From Bacilli bacterium (GTDB taxonomy: Bacteria; Bacillota_I; Bacilli_A; RF39; UBA660): a stretch of 54,975 bases of DNA. The notes beneath the pieces were generated by a model. It worked only from the letters and a program-made list of their open reading frames with translations, ran no database searches and was not told the DNA's origin. The stretch covers positions 1 to 54,975 of the forward strand of contig JAQUYH010000004.1 in the NCBI GenBank assembly GCA_028691955.1, in the 5' to 3' direction. This document shows positions 24,887 to 34,146 of this stretch, piece after piece (positions within the stretch are counted from its first letter, which is position 1; the number at the start of each line of letters is the position of its first letter). The position numbers and the translations under genes were made by a program.

Positions 24887-26824
24887 TTGAGAAAAGGATT
24901 TACTTTGATAGAATTATTAGCCACAATTGTTATTCTTGCAATTATAGCAGTAATAGGAGGAACAATAATATTAGGTGTTATAGATAAAGCGAAAGAGCAA
25001 GCGTTTTTAAGAAGTGTAGAATCATCGTTAAATTCATTTGATTTTTTAAGACAATATAATGAAAACGGCATTGAAACTATAAATATAACGAGTGAAACAT
25101 TAAACTTAGAAAACAATAATTTTATAGGTGGAGATATAGTATTAGATGAGGAAGGCAATACCAAAGCATTATATGTAACAGATGGAAATTATTGTGCAAA
25201 TGGGATATTGGGAAATTTAGTTGTTACTTTAGGTAATTGTAATCAAGATTTAGCCGCACCAACAGTAACTATAGAAACAATAGAATCAATAGATAAAAGT
25301 GAACTAACAATCAGACTAAATGCATTAGATAGTGGTTTAGGACTAGATCCAAAAGCATACTCTTTTGATAATGGAACAACATGGCAAGAAAGTAATGAAT
25401 TAATCATAGATAGTAGCTATAATGGAACGGTAAAAGTAAGAGATATAGTAAATAATATAACAACAATAGATTACAATATAAGTAAGTTAACAATAGATGC
25501 AAACGGTGGCGTAATAGAAGGATTAGACGAAGTAACTATTCATTGGCTAGAAAATGACGAAACCATGAATGTAAGTAATCCAATAAAGATAGGCTATACT
25601 TTTACAGGATGGACTATAGAAGGACCCGATGGTAGCATAGATGGAACAACGTTTACTATGGGAAGTGATGAAGCAACTCTAACAGCTAATTATATAAATG
25701 CAACGTTTACTTTAACAATAAATCCAAATGGTGGTGTATGGGACACATATACCGATATTCAAACATATAGCAAAATATATGAAAGTGAGACAACAATAAA
25801 TAACCCAACCAGAACAGGTTATACATTTAATGGTTGGACAGTAAGTGGATCAGGTAGTTCGATAAGTGAAACAACATTTACAATGGGAAATGAGGATGCT
25901 AGCTTAACAGCTAATTGGGCAATCAATACATATACTTTAACAATAAATGCAAACGGTGGATCATGGAGTGGCACAACACCGCAGACTCTAAACTATCAAG
26001 CTACATCAACAATAAATAACCCAACCAGAACGAGCTATACATTTCTTGGTTGGACAGTAAGTGGGGCTGGGAGTTCAATAAGTGGGACAACATTTACAAT
26101 GGGATATGCCAATGCCACATTAACAGCAAACTGGGTAATAACTATAACAAATTTTGCATATACCGGAGGTATACAAACGTTTACTGTTCCTGCAACAGGA
26201 ACATACAAAATAGAGGTATGGGGAGCTCAAGGTGGTGGATCAGGGGCTCTCGGAGGGTACTCATACGGTTATAAAACACTAACACAAGGAACAACTCTTT
26301 ATATGGTAGTCGGTGGAACAACATCTGGTGTATCAGGCGGATACAATGGTGGAGGTTCAACACCGAGTGGAGGATATGGCGGCGGCGGAGCCACACACAT
26401 AGCGACATCCACAGGACTACTCTCATCATTATCATCAAATCACGCTGCGGTAGTAATAGTTGCCGGCGGTGGTGGAGGAATAAGTGCTTGTTGTGCTGGA
26501 GGAACAGGTGGTGGAACAACCGGAGGAAATAGTTCAGGTACATCATATTGGACAGCCAAATATGCAAGTGGTGGAACACAAACCTCAGGAGGATACAATG
26601 TAGTTTTAGGTAGCGCTTACGGTTCATTTGGCTTAGGATCTGCATCAACCGGTGCTAACGGCGGAGGCGGAGGCGGAGGCTGGTATGGCGGAGGAGGCGG
26701 CACTTGGGGAACAGAAAATTCAGGTGGCGGCGGAGGCTCCGGTTATATTGGCGGTGTTACAAGTGGCTCTATGACAAATGGAAGTAGAAGTGGTAATGGT
26801 TATGCTAGATTTACTTATCAATAA
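24887..26824 (+). CDS. Pilin-like surface protein with Listeria-Bacteroides repeats and a glycine-rich C-terminus
   Basis: The product (about 645 residues) begins with a prepilin-type leader (RKG|FTLIELLATIVIL). From about 200 come three copies of the InlB-B/Listeria-Bacteroides repeat: LTIDANGGV, LTINPNGGV and LTINANGGS lead units that each contain YTF.GWT and LTAN. From about 415 a region FAYTGGIQTFTVPATGTYKIEVWGAQGG opens a Gly-rich domain with long glycine runs, seen in secreted Gram-positive proteins. TTG 24887 has AGGGAG at a normal distance; GTG 24878 directly abuts that site and is less likely. No sortase signal at the C-terminus, so anchoring should be through the pilin-like helix. 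Confidence 0.8.
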   Translation: MRKGFTLIELLATIVILAIIAVIGGTIILGVIDKAKEQAFLRSVESSLNSFDFLRQYNENGIETINITSETLNLENNNFIGGDIVLDEEGNTKALYVTDGNYCANGILGNLVVTLGNCNQDLAAPTVTIETIESIDKSELTIRLNALDSGLGLDPKAYSFDNGTTWQESNELIIDSSYNGTVKVRDIVNNITTIDYNISKLTIDANGGVIEGLDEVTIHWLENDETMNVSNPIKIGYTFTGWTIEGPDGSIDGTTFTMGSDEATLTANYINATFTLTINPNGGVWDTYTDIQTYSKIYESETTINNPTRTGYTFNGWTVSGSGSSISETTFTMGNEDASLTANWAINTYTLTINANGGSWSGTTPQTLNYQATSTINNPTRTSYTFLGWTVSGAGSSISGTTFTMGYANATLTANWVITITNFAYTGGIQTFTVPATGTYKIEVWGAQGGGSGALGGYSYGYKTLTQGTTLYMVVGGTTSGVSGGYNGGGSTPSGGYGGGGATHIATSTGLLSSLSSNHAAVVIVAGGGGGISACCAGGTGGGTTGGNSSGTSYWTAKYASGGTQTSGGYNVVLGSAYGSFGLGSASTGANGGGGGGGWYGGGGGTWGTENSGGGGGSGYIGGVTSGSMTNGSRSGNGYARFTYQ

Positions 26825-26933
26825 CAGCCATTAAAAAAAATAATAAAAATTTTACTGAAATAAAGTTGTGAATACGATGTAATAAAAGAAAAATTTAACA
26901 TATTTGTAATAAGAAATTGAAGATAAAATAGTT

Positions 26934-26962
26934 AAAGATAATTAAAAAAATTATCTTTTTTC
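26934..26962 (+). terminator. Terminator upstream of the second pilin-like gene
   Basis: AAAGATAAT (26934-26942) pairs with ATTATCTTT (26950-26958), followed by T's. The stem resembles the thrS terminator. The 110 bp between this and the preceding stop codon show no gene. Confidence 0.75.
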
Positions 26963-26982
26963 TTTTTAAGCAAAATTAACTC

Positions 26983-27011
26983 TTGATTAACTAAAAATTA
27001 ATTGTTATAAT
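26983..27011 (+). promoter_or_regulatory. Promoter of pilin-like gene, copy of the DGR-target promoter
   Basis: TTGATT (26983-26988) and TATAAT (27006-27011) are 17 bp apart, within TTAACTCTTGATTAA and TTATAATTAACTT, which match the promoter at 11793-11821. Confidence 0.75.
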
Positions 27012-27038
27012 TAACTTGTAATTAACTAGGAGGGTACA

Positions 27039-29012
27039 ATGAAAAAGGGTTTCACTTTGATAGAACTTTTAGCAGTAATTGTAATATTGGCTATAATAGC
27101 TGTTATTGCAACTCCAATAATATTAAATGTAATAGAAGATAGTAAGGAAAAAGCTTTTGATATAGAAGCATCTAATATTGAAAAAGCAGCAGAGTATTAT
27201 TTAACTGATGATTTTAAAATAGCAGATTTAAATAATTATGAAGAATATTATATCAAAGTAAGTGATTTAGCAGGTTTTCTAAATCCTATAACTGATGATA
27301 TAAAAGATAATTATGTTGTAGTTAAAAAGAGTGGAAATAATATAAGTTATTATTATACAGGAAGAGACAATAATCCCTATACATATTCAGACAATGAAAC
27401 ATTAAAAGAAATTATAGAAAATAATATTGGTTCGCATATAGCAAACAATGTAGTAGTAAATGGAGTAACAGTAAATAAGATCATAGGAACTAAAGCAGAT
27501 AAAAAGACTATTAAAAATTGGGTATATTATTCAGGACAATTATGGCAAGTATTAGAAACAACAGATGATTATGTTAAGCTAATTACAGCTAATTCTGTAA
27601 CATCTATAGCTTATGGTGAGACTTCTGAATGGAGTACTTCTTGGGTAAGAAAATGGTTGAATGAAATAGATGATATATCAAATCAAGATGGAATATACTA
27701 TCATAATTTAAGTAGAGCAGATTTATTATTAGATGGAAGCTTCTGTTTAGATGAACCGACTAATGTAACAGAAGAGTCTTTTACAATAAACGGTGAGACA
27801 AGAAATAAGGTAACATCATTCACTAAAATAAACACATGTTCTTCTGTTTCTACAGATAAGATAGGACTAATGACCTTTGAAGACTATGTATATGCCTTAA
27901 ATGGAACCGATGGTATAACAGGAGCTTTAGGAGGATCATTTATAGATGAAGATGAAATAGAGTGGACCATGACTAAATATACTGTAGGTGGAGTAACCAA
28001 TAAAACATGGCATACTTATTATCAAGTTCCGTCAAATATAGAACATGGTTGGAATGGGACAACTGACTATGGTAAAGGAGTAAGACCAGTAATCTATCTA
28101 TCATCCAATTTATTAGTAGAAGATAATACAGACTCAGATTATGGACAAATAACCAATCCATATGTAATAGTAGGAGAACAAATAGCTGAAACAAATGATT
28201 TATTAAATACTGCAACAATAGGAAGTTATGTATATATAAGTGAAGAAAACAATCCAAACACAACAACAACAGAAACCGTAACTGACAATATAAGTTATAC
28301 CTATGATAAGACAAAAGTGAGATATAGAGTAATAGGAATAAATAGCGACGGAAGTACTAAACTACAAAGAGCAGATGTTTTAAAAAATTTATCTGCAACA
28401 ATAGCTATAAGCTTCAACACATATATACCATTTTATTATTATAATAATGGTGAAAATTCAACAAGTTGTGCATACTTAAATGGTGCATACTATACTGGTG
28501 GATGTACAAATCATAATTACTTTCAACCAACGCAAGGAAGTGGAGCATATGCTTATGTCGAAAGTGAAAATATAGGCTATTTTCTAAATAATACGACAAA
28601 TGGATACTATACATGGCTCTCTGATGAAGTGAAAGATAACTTAGTAAATTATAATTGGAATTTAAATGTAAGTTCTAACAGTTATGATTATACAAGAAGT
28701 TTATTTAACACTGACACAAGTGGAATATATCCATCCAAAATAAATGATGGAGTTGTAACCGCCTATATAGGTTTACCTTTATTGGGGGACATATTTGCCG
28801 CTAATGATATAAATACAGCTTATTGGTTAATAAATAGATGGTCAGGCTCGTCTTCCAGTATCTCATATGTGGTCTACAACGGGTATGCAGCCAGCAACTA
28901 TGCTTCTAGCTACTGGCATGCTGCTCGTCCAGTCATCAATATTTTATCAACAGTTAACATATCTAGTGGAGATGGAACATCTAATAATCCATATATATTA
29001 AATCTTAATTAA
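27039..29012 (+). CDS. Large pilin-like surface protein, paralogue of the gene at 2979
   Basis: The 657-residue protein has the same prepilin leader (MKKG|FTLIELLAVIV), the same two tandem modules and long stretches identical to the protein at 2979-4955 (for example DDIKDNYVVVKKSGN and IGLMTFEDYVYALNGTDGI). The modules end with GVRPVIYL and AARPVINIL, each followed by a G.(G)T..NPY segment. Divergence from the paralogue is greatest just before the final ARPVI. There, codons 28845-28935 are unusually rich in G or C at the third position (GGC, TCG, TCC, GTG, GTC, TAC, AAC, GGG, GCC, AGC), unlike the rest of the gene. That local change could mark recombination or a variable repeat. AGGAGG lies before the ATG. 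Confidence 0.82.
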   Translation: MKKGFTLIELLAVIVILAIIAVIATPIILNVIEDSKEKAFDIEASNIEKAAEYYLTDDFKIADLNNYEEYYIKVSDLAGFLNPITDDIKDNYVVVKKSGNNISYYYTGRDNNPYTYSDNETLKEIIENNIGSHIANNVVVNGVTVNKIIGTKADKKTIKNWVYYSGQLWQVLETTDDYVKLITANSVTSIAYGETSEWSTSWVRKWLNEIDDISNQDGIYYHNLSRADLLLDGSFCLDEPTNVTEESFTINGETRNKVTSFTKINTCSSVSTDKIGLMTFEDYVYALNGTDGITGALGGSFIDEDEIEWTMTKYTVGGVTNKTWHTYYQVPSNIEHGWNGTTDYGKGVRPVIYLSSNLLVEDNTDSDYGQITNPYVIVGEQIAETNDLLNTATIGSYVYISEENNPNTTTTETVTDNISYTYDKTKVRYRVIGINSDGSTKLQRADVLKNLSATIAISFNTYIPFYYYNNGENSTSCAYLNGAYYTGGCTNHNYFQPTQGSGAYAYVESENIGYFLNNTTNGYYTWLSDEVKDNLVNYNWNLNVSSNSYDYTRSLFNTDTSGIYPSKINDGVVTAYIGLPLLGDIFAANDINTAYWLINRWSGSSSSISYVVYNGYAASNYASSYWHAARPVINILSTVNISSGDGTSNNPYILNLN

Positions 29013-29040
29013 AAGTATTATAAAAAATAATACTTTTTTC
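29011..29040 (+). terminator. Terminator after the pilin-like gene
   Basis: AAAAGTATTAT (29011-29021) pairs with ATAATACTTTT (29027-29037), followed by T's; it overlaps the stop codon. Confidence 0.85.
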
Positions 29041-29093
29041 TTTTCTTAAAAGGATTTCAAATAAAAACACAAATAATATTATTGGGAGGAAAA

Positions 29094-31184
29094 ATGAAGA
29101 AGATTTTTACAACAATAATATTATTAACAAGCATATTTTTATTTAATATAAACAACACATATGCTTTAACCACAACTTTAGAACCAATAGAAAATGTATA
29201 TTATCAAATGACTAGTATAAACTATAGCTTAATGAGTAAAGAGGAATATACAACAGTAGGTAATAATCTAGTGTATTGTCTTGATCCAAAGAAAAAAGTC
29301 TATAGTAATTTAGAATATAATACAGTAGAAGATATTGATTTAAGTGATGAAATAAAAGATAGAATCAATTTAATAGGATATTATGGCTTTGAATATATAA
29401 ATCATAATAATTATAAATACTATTTAGCAGCTCAAGAACTAATATGGAACGTAGTAGAACCAAATATAAAAATAATGTGGTTAACAAAAACAGCAGATAG
29501 AGTATATAACAAAATAAATGTAGACTTAGAAAAAAAAGAAATCCAAGCTTTAATTGATAATCATTATAACAATTTATCATTAAATAACAGTACTTACAAA
29601 CTCAGCCTAAACGAAACTATAAAATTATATGATGATGATTTAAGCACTTATACTATCAGTGATAGTTTAAGTACTATAGTGAGTAAAAATAATGAATTAT
29701 CAATTACAAAAAAAACTTTAGAAGATGAAATAATTACGCTAACAAAGTATATTGGAAATAATCAAGAACCTGTTTATTATAAAGCAGAAGGGTACCAAAC
29801 ACTATTTTATCCGGGAGTTAATACAACTATAACAAATTACATTAATTTAACTGTCCCATTAGGTAGTATCAAATTATCACTAAAAGATCTTGATAACAAC
29901 TCTTTGATAGGTAATGGATTATCTACATTAGCAAATAGCAAATACACCCTATACGACAAAGATATGAATATCATAAAAGACATAAATTTTAATAATGAAG
30001 TTGTTTTATTAAATGATTTACAATATGGACAGTATTATTTAAAAGAAAAACAAAGTGGATATGGATATCAATTAGATACAAATATATATCCATTTGAAAT
30101 AAATAAAGACAATGACTTTATAGAATTAGATTTATTTAATAAAATAATAGAAGTCTATTTAACAATAAAAAAAACATATGATTTAGAATATAATGAAGAA
30201 AATGCAGAGTTTAAAATAACTGATAGTTTTAATAATGAATATATATTAACTACTGATATAAATGGTATAGCTAGTATTAATTTACCATATAATCACTATA
30301 TAATAGAACAAATATCAGGCAAAAAATACTATAAATTAATTGATACATTTGAAATTAATATAAATAGTTTTGATGATTTATATTATGAATTAAATACAAA
30401 CAAAATAGTTTCAAACTTAATAGTATACAACATAGACTCAAGTAATAATGAACTTATAAAAGATTTAGCTAAATTTAAACTATTTGATGTGGAAGAAGAT
30501 AAATATGTAACAATAAGTAATTTAGATGAAATATATACAAACAATGGTTTAATTAATTATGATAATATACACTTAGGTAAGTATATTTTAGAGCAAGTAG
30601 AAAGCTGTTATTATTATAAAATAAATACAGAAAAAATATATTTTGAACTAACAAGTGAAGATAAAGATATATATATTGCTAATGACTTTGATTACTACAC
30701 GTTTAGTATTAATTTATTAGACGAAAAAGATAATAAAATAGAAGAAGCTACATTTGAAATATATAGTAATCAAGACATAATATATAGTGGAGGAAAAAGG
30801 TATAGCAAAGATGAATTAATGCAAACTGTTACAAAATATACAGCTACCAATTTACCTAAAGGAAGTTATTATATTATACAAAAGACGACTAAAGATGGTT
30901 ACAAAATAGATGAAAGCATTTATACGATTAATGTGTTAAAAGATAATGAAATAACTATACATAATTACCCAATAAAAGTAGACATTCCTTTGATAGAAGA
31001 AATAAAAGTAGAAAGCGACATTATTACAGAAGAAAATAAAATAGCAGAAAACATACAAAATAGTGAAGAAAAAAAATATATAAAAATACCTGATACAGCA
31101 ATTAAAGAAGTAAAACTAAATCCAATATCAGCTTTGTTAATTATACTTATGGGATATATTATATTGAAGTATGCTAAAGCTTAA
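29094..31184 (+). CDS. Thioester/Cna-B adhesin with a sortase-like C-terminal signal
   Basis: The 696-residue protein has a signal peptide (about 1-24, cut after NNTYA), then a domain with VYCLDP (Cys62) and YYLAAQELIWNV (Gln114), which match the Cys and Gln of the thioester domain of Gram-positive adhesins that bond covalently to host molecules. From about 250 on are several SpaA/Cna-B-type beta domains with 'G.Y.L.E.....GY' ends (GQYYLKEKQSGYGY, GKYILEQVESCYYY, GSYYIIQKTTKDGY). The C-terminus has KIPDTA, a hydrophobic helix (about 676-692) and a basic KYAKA tail, which looks like a sorting signal with IPDTA in place of LPXTG. ATG 29094 follows GGGAGGA. The sortase gene overlaps its end. Confidence 0.82.
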   Translation: MKKIFTTIILLTSIFLFNINNTYALTTTLEPIENVYYQMTSINYSLMSKEEYTTVGNNLVYCLDPKKKVYSNLEYNTVEDIDLSDEIKDRINLIGYYGFEYINHNNYKYYLAAQELIWNVVEPNIKIMWLTKTADRVYNKINVDLEKKEIQALIDNHYNNLSLNNSTYKLSLNETIKLYDDDLSTYTISDSLSTIVSKNNELSITKKTLEDEIITLTKYIGNNQEPVYYKAEGYQTLFYPGVNTTITNYINLTVPLGSIKLSLKDLDNNSLIGNGLSTLANSKYTLYDKDMNIIKDINFNNEVVLLNDLQYGQYYLKEKQSGYGYQLDTNIYPFEINKDNDFIELDLFNKIIEVYLTIKKTYDLEYNEENAEFKITDSFNNEYILTTDINGIASINLPYNHYIIEQISGKKYYKLIDTFEININSFDDLYYELNTNKIVSNLIVYNIDSSNNELIKDLAKFKLFDVEEDKYVTISNLDEIYTNNGLINYDNIHLGKYILEQVESCYYYKINTEKIYFELTSEDKDIYIANDFDYYTFSINLLDEKDNKIEEATFEIYSNQDIIYSGGKRYSKDELMQTVTKYTATNLPKGSYYIIQKTTKDGYKIDESIYTINVLKDNEITIHNYPIKVDIPLIEEIKVESDIITEENKIAENIQNSEEKKYIKIPDTAIKEVKLNPISALLIILMGYIILKYAKA

Positions 31185-31674
31185 ATATTTTTTAACAATT
31201 ATCTTTATTTTAAGTATTATTTTATTATTACTAAATAAAAGTTTTATAAATAAAACAATTATTAAAAATATCTCAATATATGATGAAAACATAAATCAAG
31301 AAAATTATTTATATATTCCAGCTATTAACTTAAAAAATACCATATATGAAATAAATGATAATAAAAATAACGTAGACTATAATGTCGAATTAATTAGTAA
31401 CGATACAAATCATTTTATTTTAGCTGGACATAGTGGAATAGGAAAAACAGCATATTTTAATGATTTATGCAAACTAAATAAAGGTGATTTAATTTATTTT
31501 CTATACAATAATATCTACTATTCATATTACATAAATGAAATATATGAGATAGAAAAAAATGGATATTTCGAAATAAAAAAATATAATACAAAAGTGATAA
31601 ACTTAATAACTTGCAAAAACAATGTAAATAATATACAAGTTGTTTACGTTGGTTTCTTAAAAGAGAGTATTTAA
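31171..31674 (+). CDS. Sortase, probably dedicated to the preceding adhesin
   Basis: The 167-residue protein has an N-terminal membrane segment (about 5-21) and a sortase fold: LYIPAINLKNTIYE, FILAGHSGIGKTAYFNDL with His87, GDLIYFLYNNIYYSYYI, and INLITCKN with Cys148. The Arg expected a few residues later (the usual R[L/Y]VV element) is not present; the sequence is NNIQVVYVG. It overlaps the adhesin gene by 14 bp. Its likely substrate is the IPDTA signal of that adhesin. It is short but contains the complete core except for the Arg. Class cannot be set firmly; the layout resembles small class D/E enzymes. Confidence 0.82.
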   Translation: MLKLKYFLTIIFILSIILLLLNKSFINKTIIKNISIYDENINQENYLYIPAINLKNTIYEINDNKNNVDYNVELISNDTNHFILAGHSGIGKTAYFNDLCKLNKGDLIYFLYNNIYYSYYINEIYEIEKNGYFEIKKYNTKVINLITCKNNVNNIQVVYVGFLKESI

Positions 31675-31722
31675 TTTAAAATAAAATTATGATATAATCT
31701 TTTAAGAAAGTAGATGATATTT

Positions 31723-33378
31723 ATGAGATGCAAAAGATGTGGATCACCCCTTAGTTTTGAAGACATTTATTGCAAGGGTTGTGGGAAATCATTAATTGAT
31801 TTAAGAGCAAGTGATGAAATAGAGTTTGATGACAACGCCAAACTAAATATAGAGCCAATTAAGAAAACAGAAGAACCTCATGTGGCGCCAATAGAAGAAA
31901 AAGCACCAGAAGATATATTTGGTGAAGCCGTGTATGGTGAGAATAAGGAAGAGCAAACATTAGAGCCAGCTGCCCCTACAAATCAGGTTCCAACAATAGA
32001 ACCAGTTAATTTTACAAATTCAGTTCCAGAAATAGAGCCAATTGCTCCAGTTCAACCAGTAACGCCAGTACCACTAGAAGAACCAATAGAAAATGTAACA
32101 ATGCAAAGCAACACTCCTATAGAAGATGTAGAAATGCCAACCACACCAGTTGCAAATAATGAAACACCAAAAAAAGAAAAAGAATTAGATAAATCTTTTG
32201 TCGATAAAAAATCAAAAAAAGGATTGTTTTTTGCCATACTTGCTTTAATAGTATTAGTTTTAGGTGGAACATTTGGATACTTTTATGTAAAAACAGCTCC
32301 TAAAAAGATATTTGCTAATGCTATTAATGGATTACTAACAGATGTAAACATCAACACTGACTTTAAGACAGTACAAGCAGAATCATATTTTAAAATAAAT
32401 GTTACTAACCCAAGCGAGGATAATGCTATTTATGATTTGTTAAATAGTTTAGAAATTGACTTCAGTACTAGTATAGATACAGTTAATAATACCTTAATAG
32501 CTAACTTAACTGGTAAATACGAGAATGAGGACATTATAAATGGAACTGTTTATAATACTCAAAATGAAACTTATTTGTATTTAGATAACATTTATGATAA
32601 ATACATAAAATTAGATTTATTAAGTGATGAAGACATAGAAACAATGTATGATGATACATCAAATAGCGATGATCAAATTAAAATGCTAAATTTATTAATT
32701 GAAGAAGTTAATAATTCATTGAAAGACAAATATTTTAGTAGAAAACTAAATGGAACTAGTATAGACTCTGCTTTAAATATGAATAATGAAGAATTTAAAG
32801 AATTTATAACAACTTTATACACTAATATAAAAAATAACGATCAACTATTAGAATACTTAGCAAGTTCAATGTCAATGACTAAAGAAGAACTAATCGAAAG
32901 CATTGATTCTGATTTAGAAGATATTGATTCAATTACAATGAGTTCATTAGAGCTTGTCATTACAACAGATATATTAAGTAGCAAAATACAAAATGTTAGT
33001 TTAACAATCGATGATGACAGCATTAATATTGAAGTAGTAGATGATAACACTTATAACTTTAACATTAAAACAATAGAAGATGAAACAAATGGAAGTTTAA
33101 TAATAAAAGACAATAATGGATTTAAAGAATATACATTTTCAATAGAAGATGAAACCTATGGAACATTGTCTTGTATCTTTGGTTATAAATTAACTTATGA
33201 TGAAGAAATAACTTTACCAACATTTGGAAATTATATTGATTATATAGATATATCAGAAGATGACTATAATACAATAATGGAAAATTTATTTCAAAGTGAT
33301 GCATCAATTAATTTCTACACAGCTTTAACAGAAGCATTTCTAGCAGATGAGTCATTAGATGATACTATAGAAGAATAA
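31723..33378 (+). CDS. Zinc-ribbon membrane protein with large extracellular domain
   Basis: The 551-residue protein starts with a zinc ribbon, MRCKRCGSPLSFEDIYCKGCG (CxxC...CxxC), followed by a long Pro/Glu-rich cytoplasmic linker (about 30-160), one transmembrane helix (GLFFAILALIVLVLGGTFGYFYV, about 168-192) and an extracellular part rich in beta segments and acidic residues. This layout is common in Bacilli envelope proteins of unknown function. ATG 31723 gives the usual MRCKRCG start; ATG 31714 is possible. A TATAAT at about 31691-31696 may be its -10 box. Confidence 0.7.
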   Translation: MRCKRCGSPLSFEDIYCKGCGKSLIDLRASDEIEFDDNAKLNIEPIKKTEEPHVAPIEEKAPEDIFGEAVYGENKEEQTLEPAAPTNQVPTIEPVNFTNSVPEIEPIAPVQPVTPVPLEEPIENVTMQSNTPIEDVEMPTTPVANNETPKKEKELDKSFVDKKSKKGLFFAILALIVLVLGGTFGYFYVKTAPKKIFANAINGLLTDVNINTDFKTVQAESYFKINVTNPSEDNAIYDLLNSLEIDFSTSIDTVNNTLIANLTGKYENEDIINGTVYNTQNETYLYLDNIYDKYIKLDLLSDEDIETMYDDTSNSDDQIKMLNLLIEEVNNSLKDKYFSRKLNGTSIDSALNMNNEEFKEFITTLYTNIKNNDQLLEYLASSMSMTKEELIESIDSDLEDIDSITMSSLELVITTDILSSKIQNVSLTIDDDSINIEVVDDNTYNFNIKTIEDETNGSLIIKDNNGFKEYTFSIEDETYGTLSCIFGYKLTYDEEITLPTFGNYIDYIDISEDDYNTIMENLFQSDASINFYTALTEAFLADESLDDTIEE

Positions 33379-33398
33379 AAGCGTAATTGCTTTTTTTT
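33377..33398 (+). terminator. Short terminator
   Basis: AAAAGC (33377-33382) pairs with GCTTTT (33389-33394), followed by T's, and overlaps the stop codon. The stem is only 6 bp. Confidence 0.6.
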
Positions 33399-33432
33399 CT
33401 TTATTAGTTTATAATTTATCAAGGTGATTTGT

Positions 33433-34146
33433 ATGGAAGAAAAAGTAGCTTTAGTAACAGGTTCAGCTAAAGGGATAGGTGCTTATCTAATAAAAGAGTT
33501 AGCTAATAAAAACTATAATGTAGTTATTCACTATAATAAAAGTGAAAAAGAAGCTAAATTGCTAAAAGAAAAAATAATAAATAAGTATCATGTTAAATGT
33601 ATAACAATTAAAGCAGATCTAAGAAGAGAAAAAGATATAGTTAAAATGATAAAGAAAGTCATTAAAGAATTTAATAGATTAGACTTACTAATTAATAATG
33701 CAGCTTTATCAATAGATAATACTATAGAAGACAAAACCAAAAAAGAGTTCTTAGAAGTCTTAGAAGTTAATACTATAGCTCCTTTCCTAATTAGCAAAAT
33801 ATCTCTTCCATATGTAAAAGAAATAATAAATATATCATCACTAGATTCAGTTAATACTTTTTATGAATTAAACATAGATTATAGTGCTTCAAAAGCAGCT
33901 CTTAATTTACTCACAAAAACATTTGCTTTAACTTATCCTAAGATAAAATGTATTGCTTTTTTACTACCTTGGGTTAATACAGAAGCCATTAAAGAAATGA
34001 ATCCAGACTTTTTAGAAAAAGAATTATTAAGAATCAATCAAAGTAAACTAATTGAGCCAGAAATAATAGCTCATCAAATAATAGAAAAAAAGGACACCGC
34101 AAATAGTGGTGAATTAATAAATTTAGGTGAATTTAATGATAAGTAA
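33433..34146 (+). CDS. Short-chain dehydrogenase/reductase, FabG-like
   Basis: The 237-residue Rossmann-fold oxidoreductase has the cofactor loop TGSAKGIG, NNAAL, the catalytic IINISSLDS and DYSASKAALN (Tyr and Lys). The N-terminal VIHYNKSEKEA fits NADP(H) use. The acceptor is unknown; FabG-type ketoacyl reduction is possible, but no fatty-acid genes are nearby. ATG 33433 is preferred over GTG 33424, which overlaps the AAGGTGAT ribosome site. The end overlaps the next gene by 11 bp. Confidence 0.85.
   Translation: MEEKVALVTGSAKGIGAYLIKELANKNYNVVIHYNKSEKEAKLLKEKIINKYHVKCITIKADLRREKDIVKMIKKVIKEFNRLDLLINNAALSIDNTIEDKTKKEFLEVLEVNTIAPFLISKISLPYVKEIINISSLDSVNTFYELNIDYSASKAALNLLTKTFALTYPKIKCIAFLLPWVNTEAIKEMNPDFLEKELLRINQSKLIEPEIIAHQIIEKKDTANSGELINLGEFNDK

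Noticed and set aside
26181-26648. 155-codon frame on the minus strand
   Set aside because: Shadow of the Gly-rich coding region; His/Leu-rich translation and no ribosome site.
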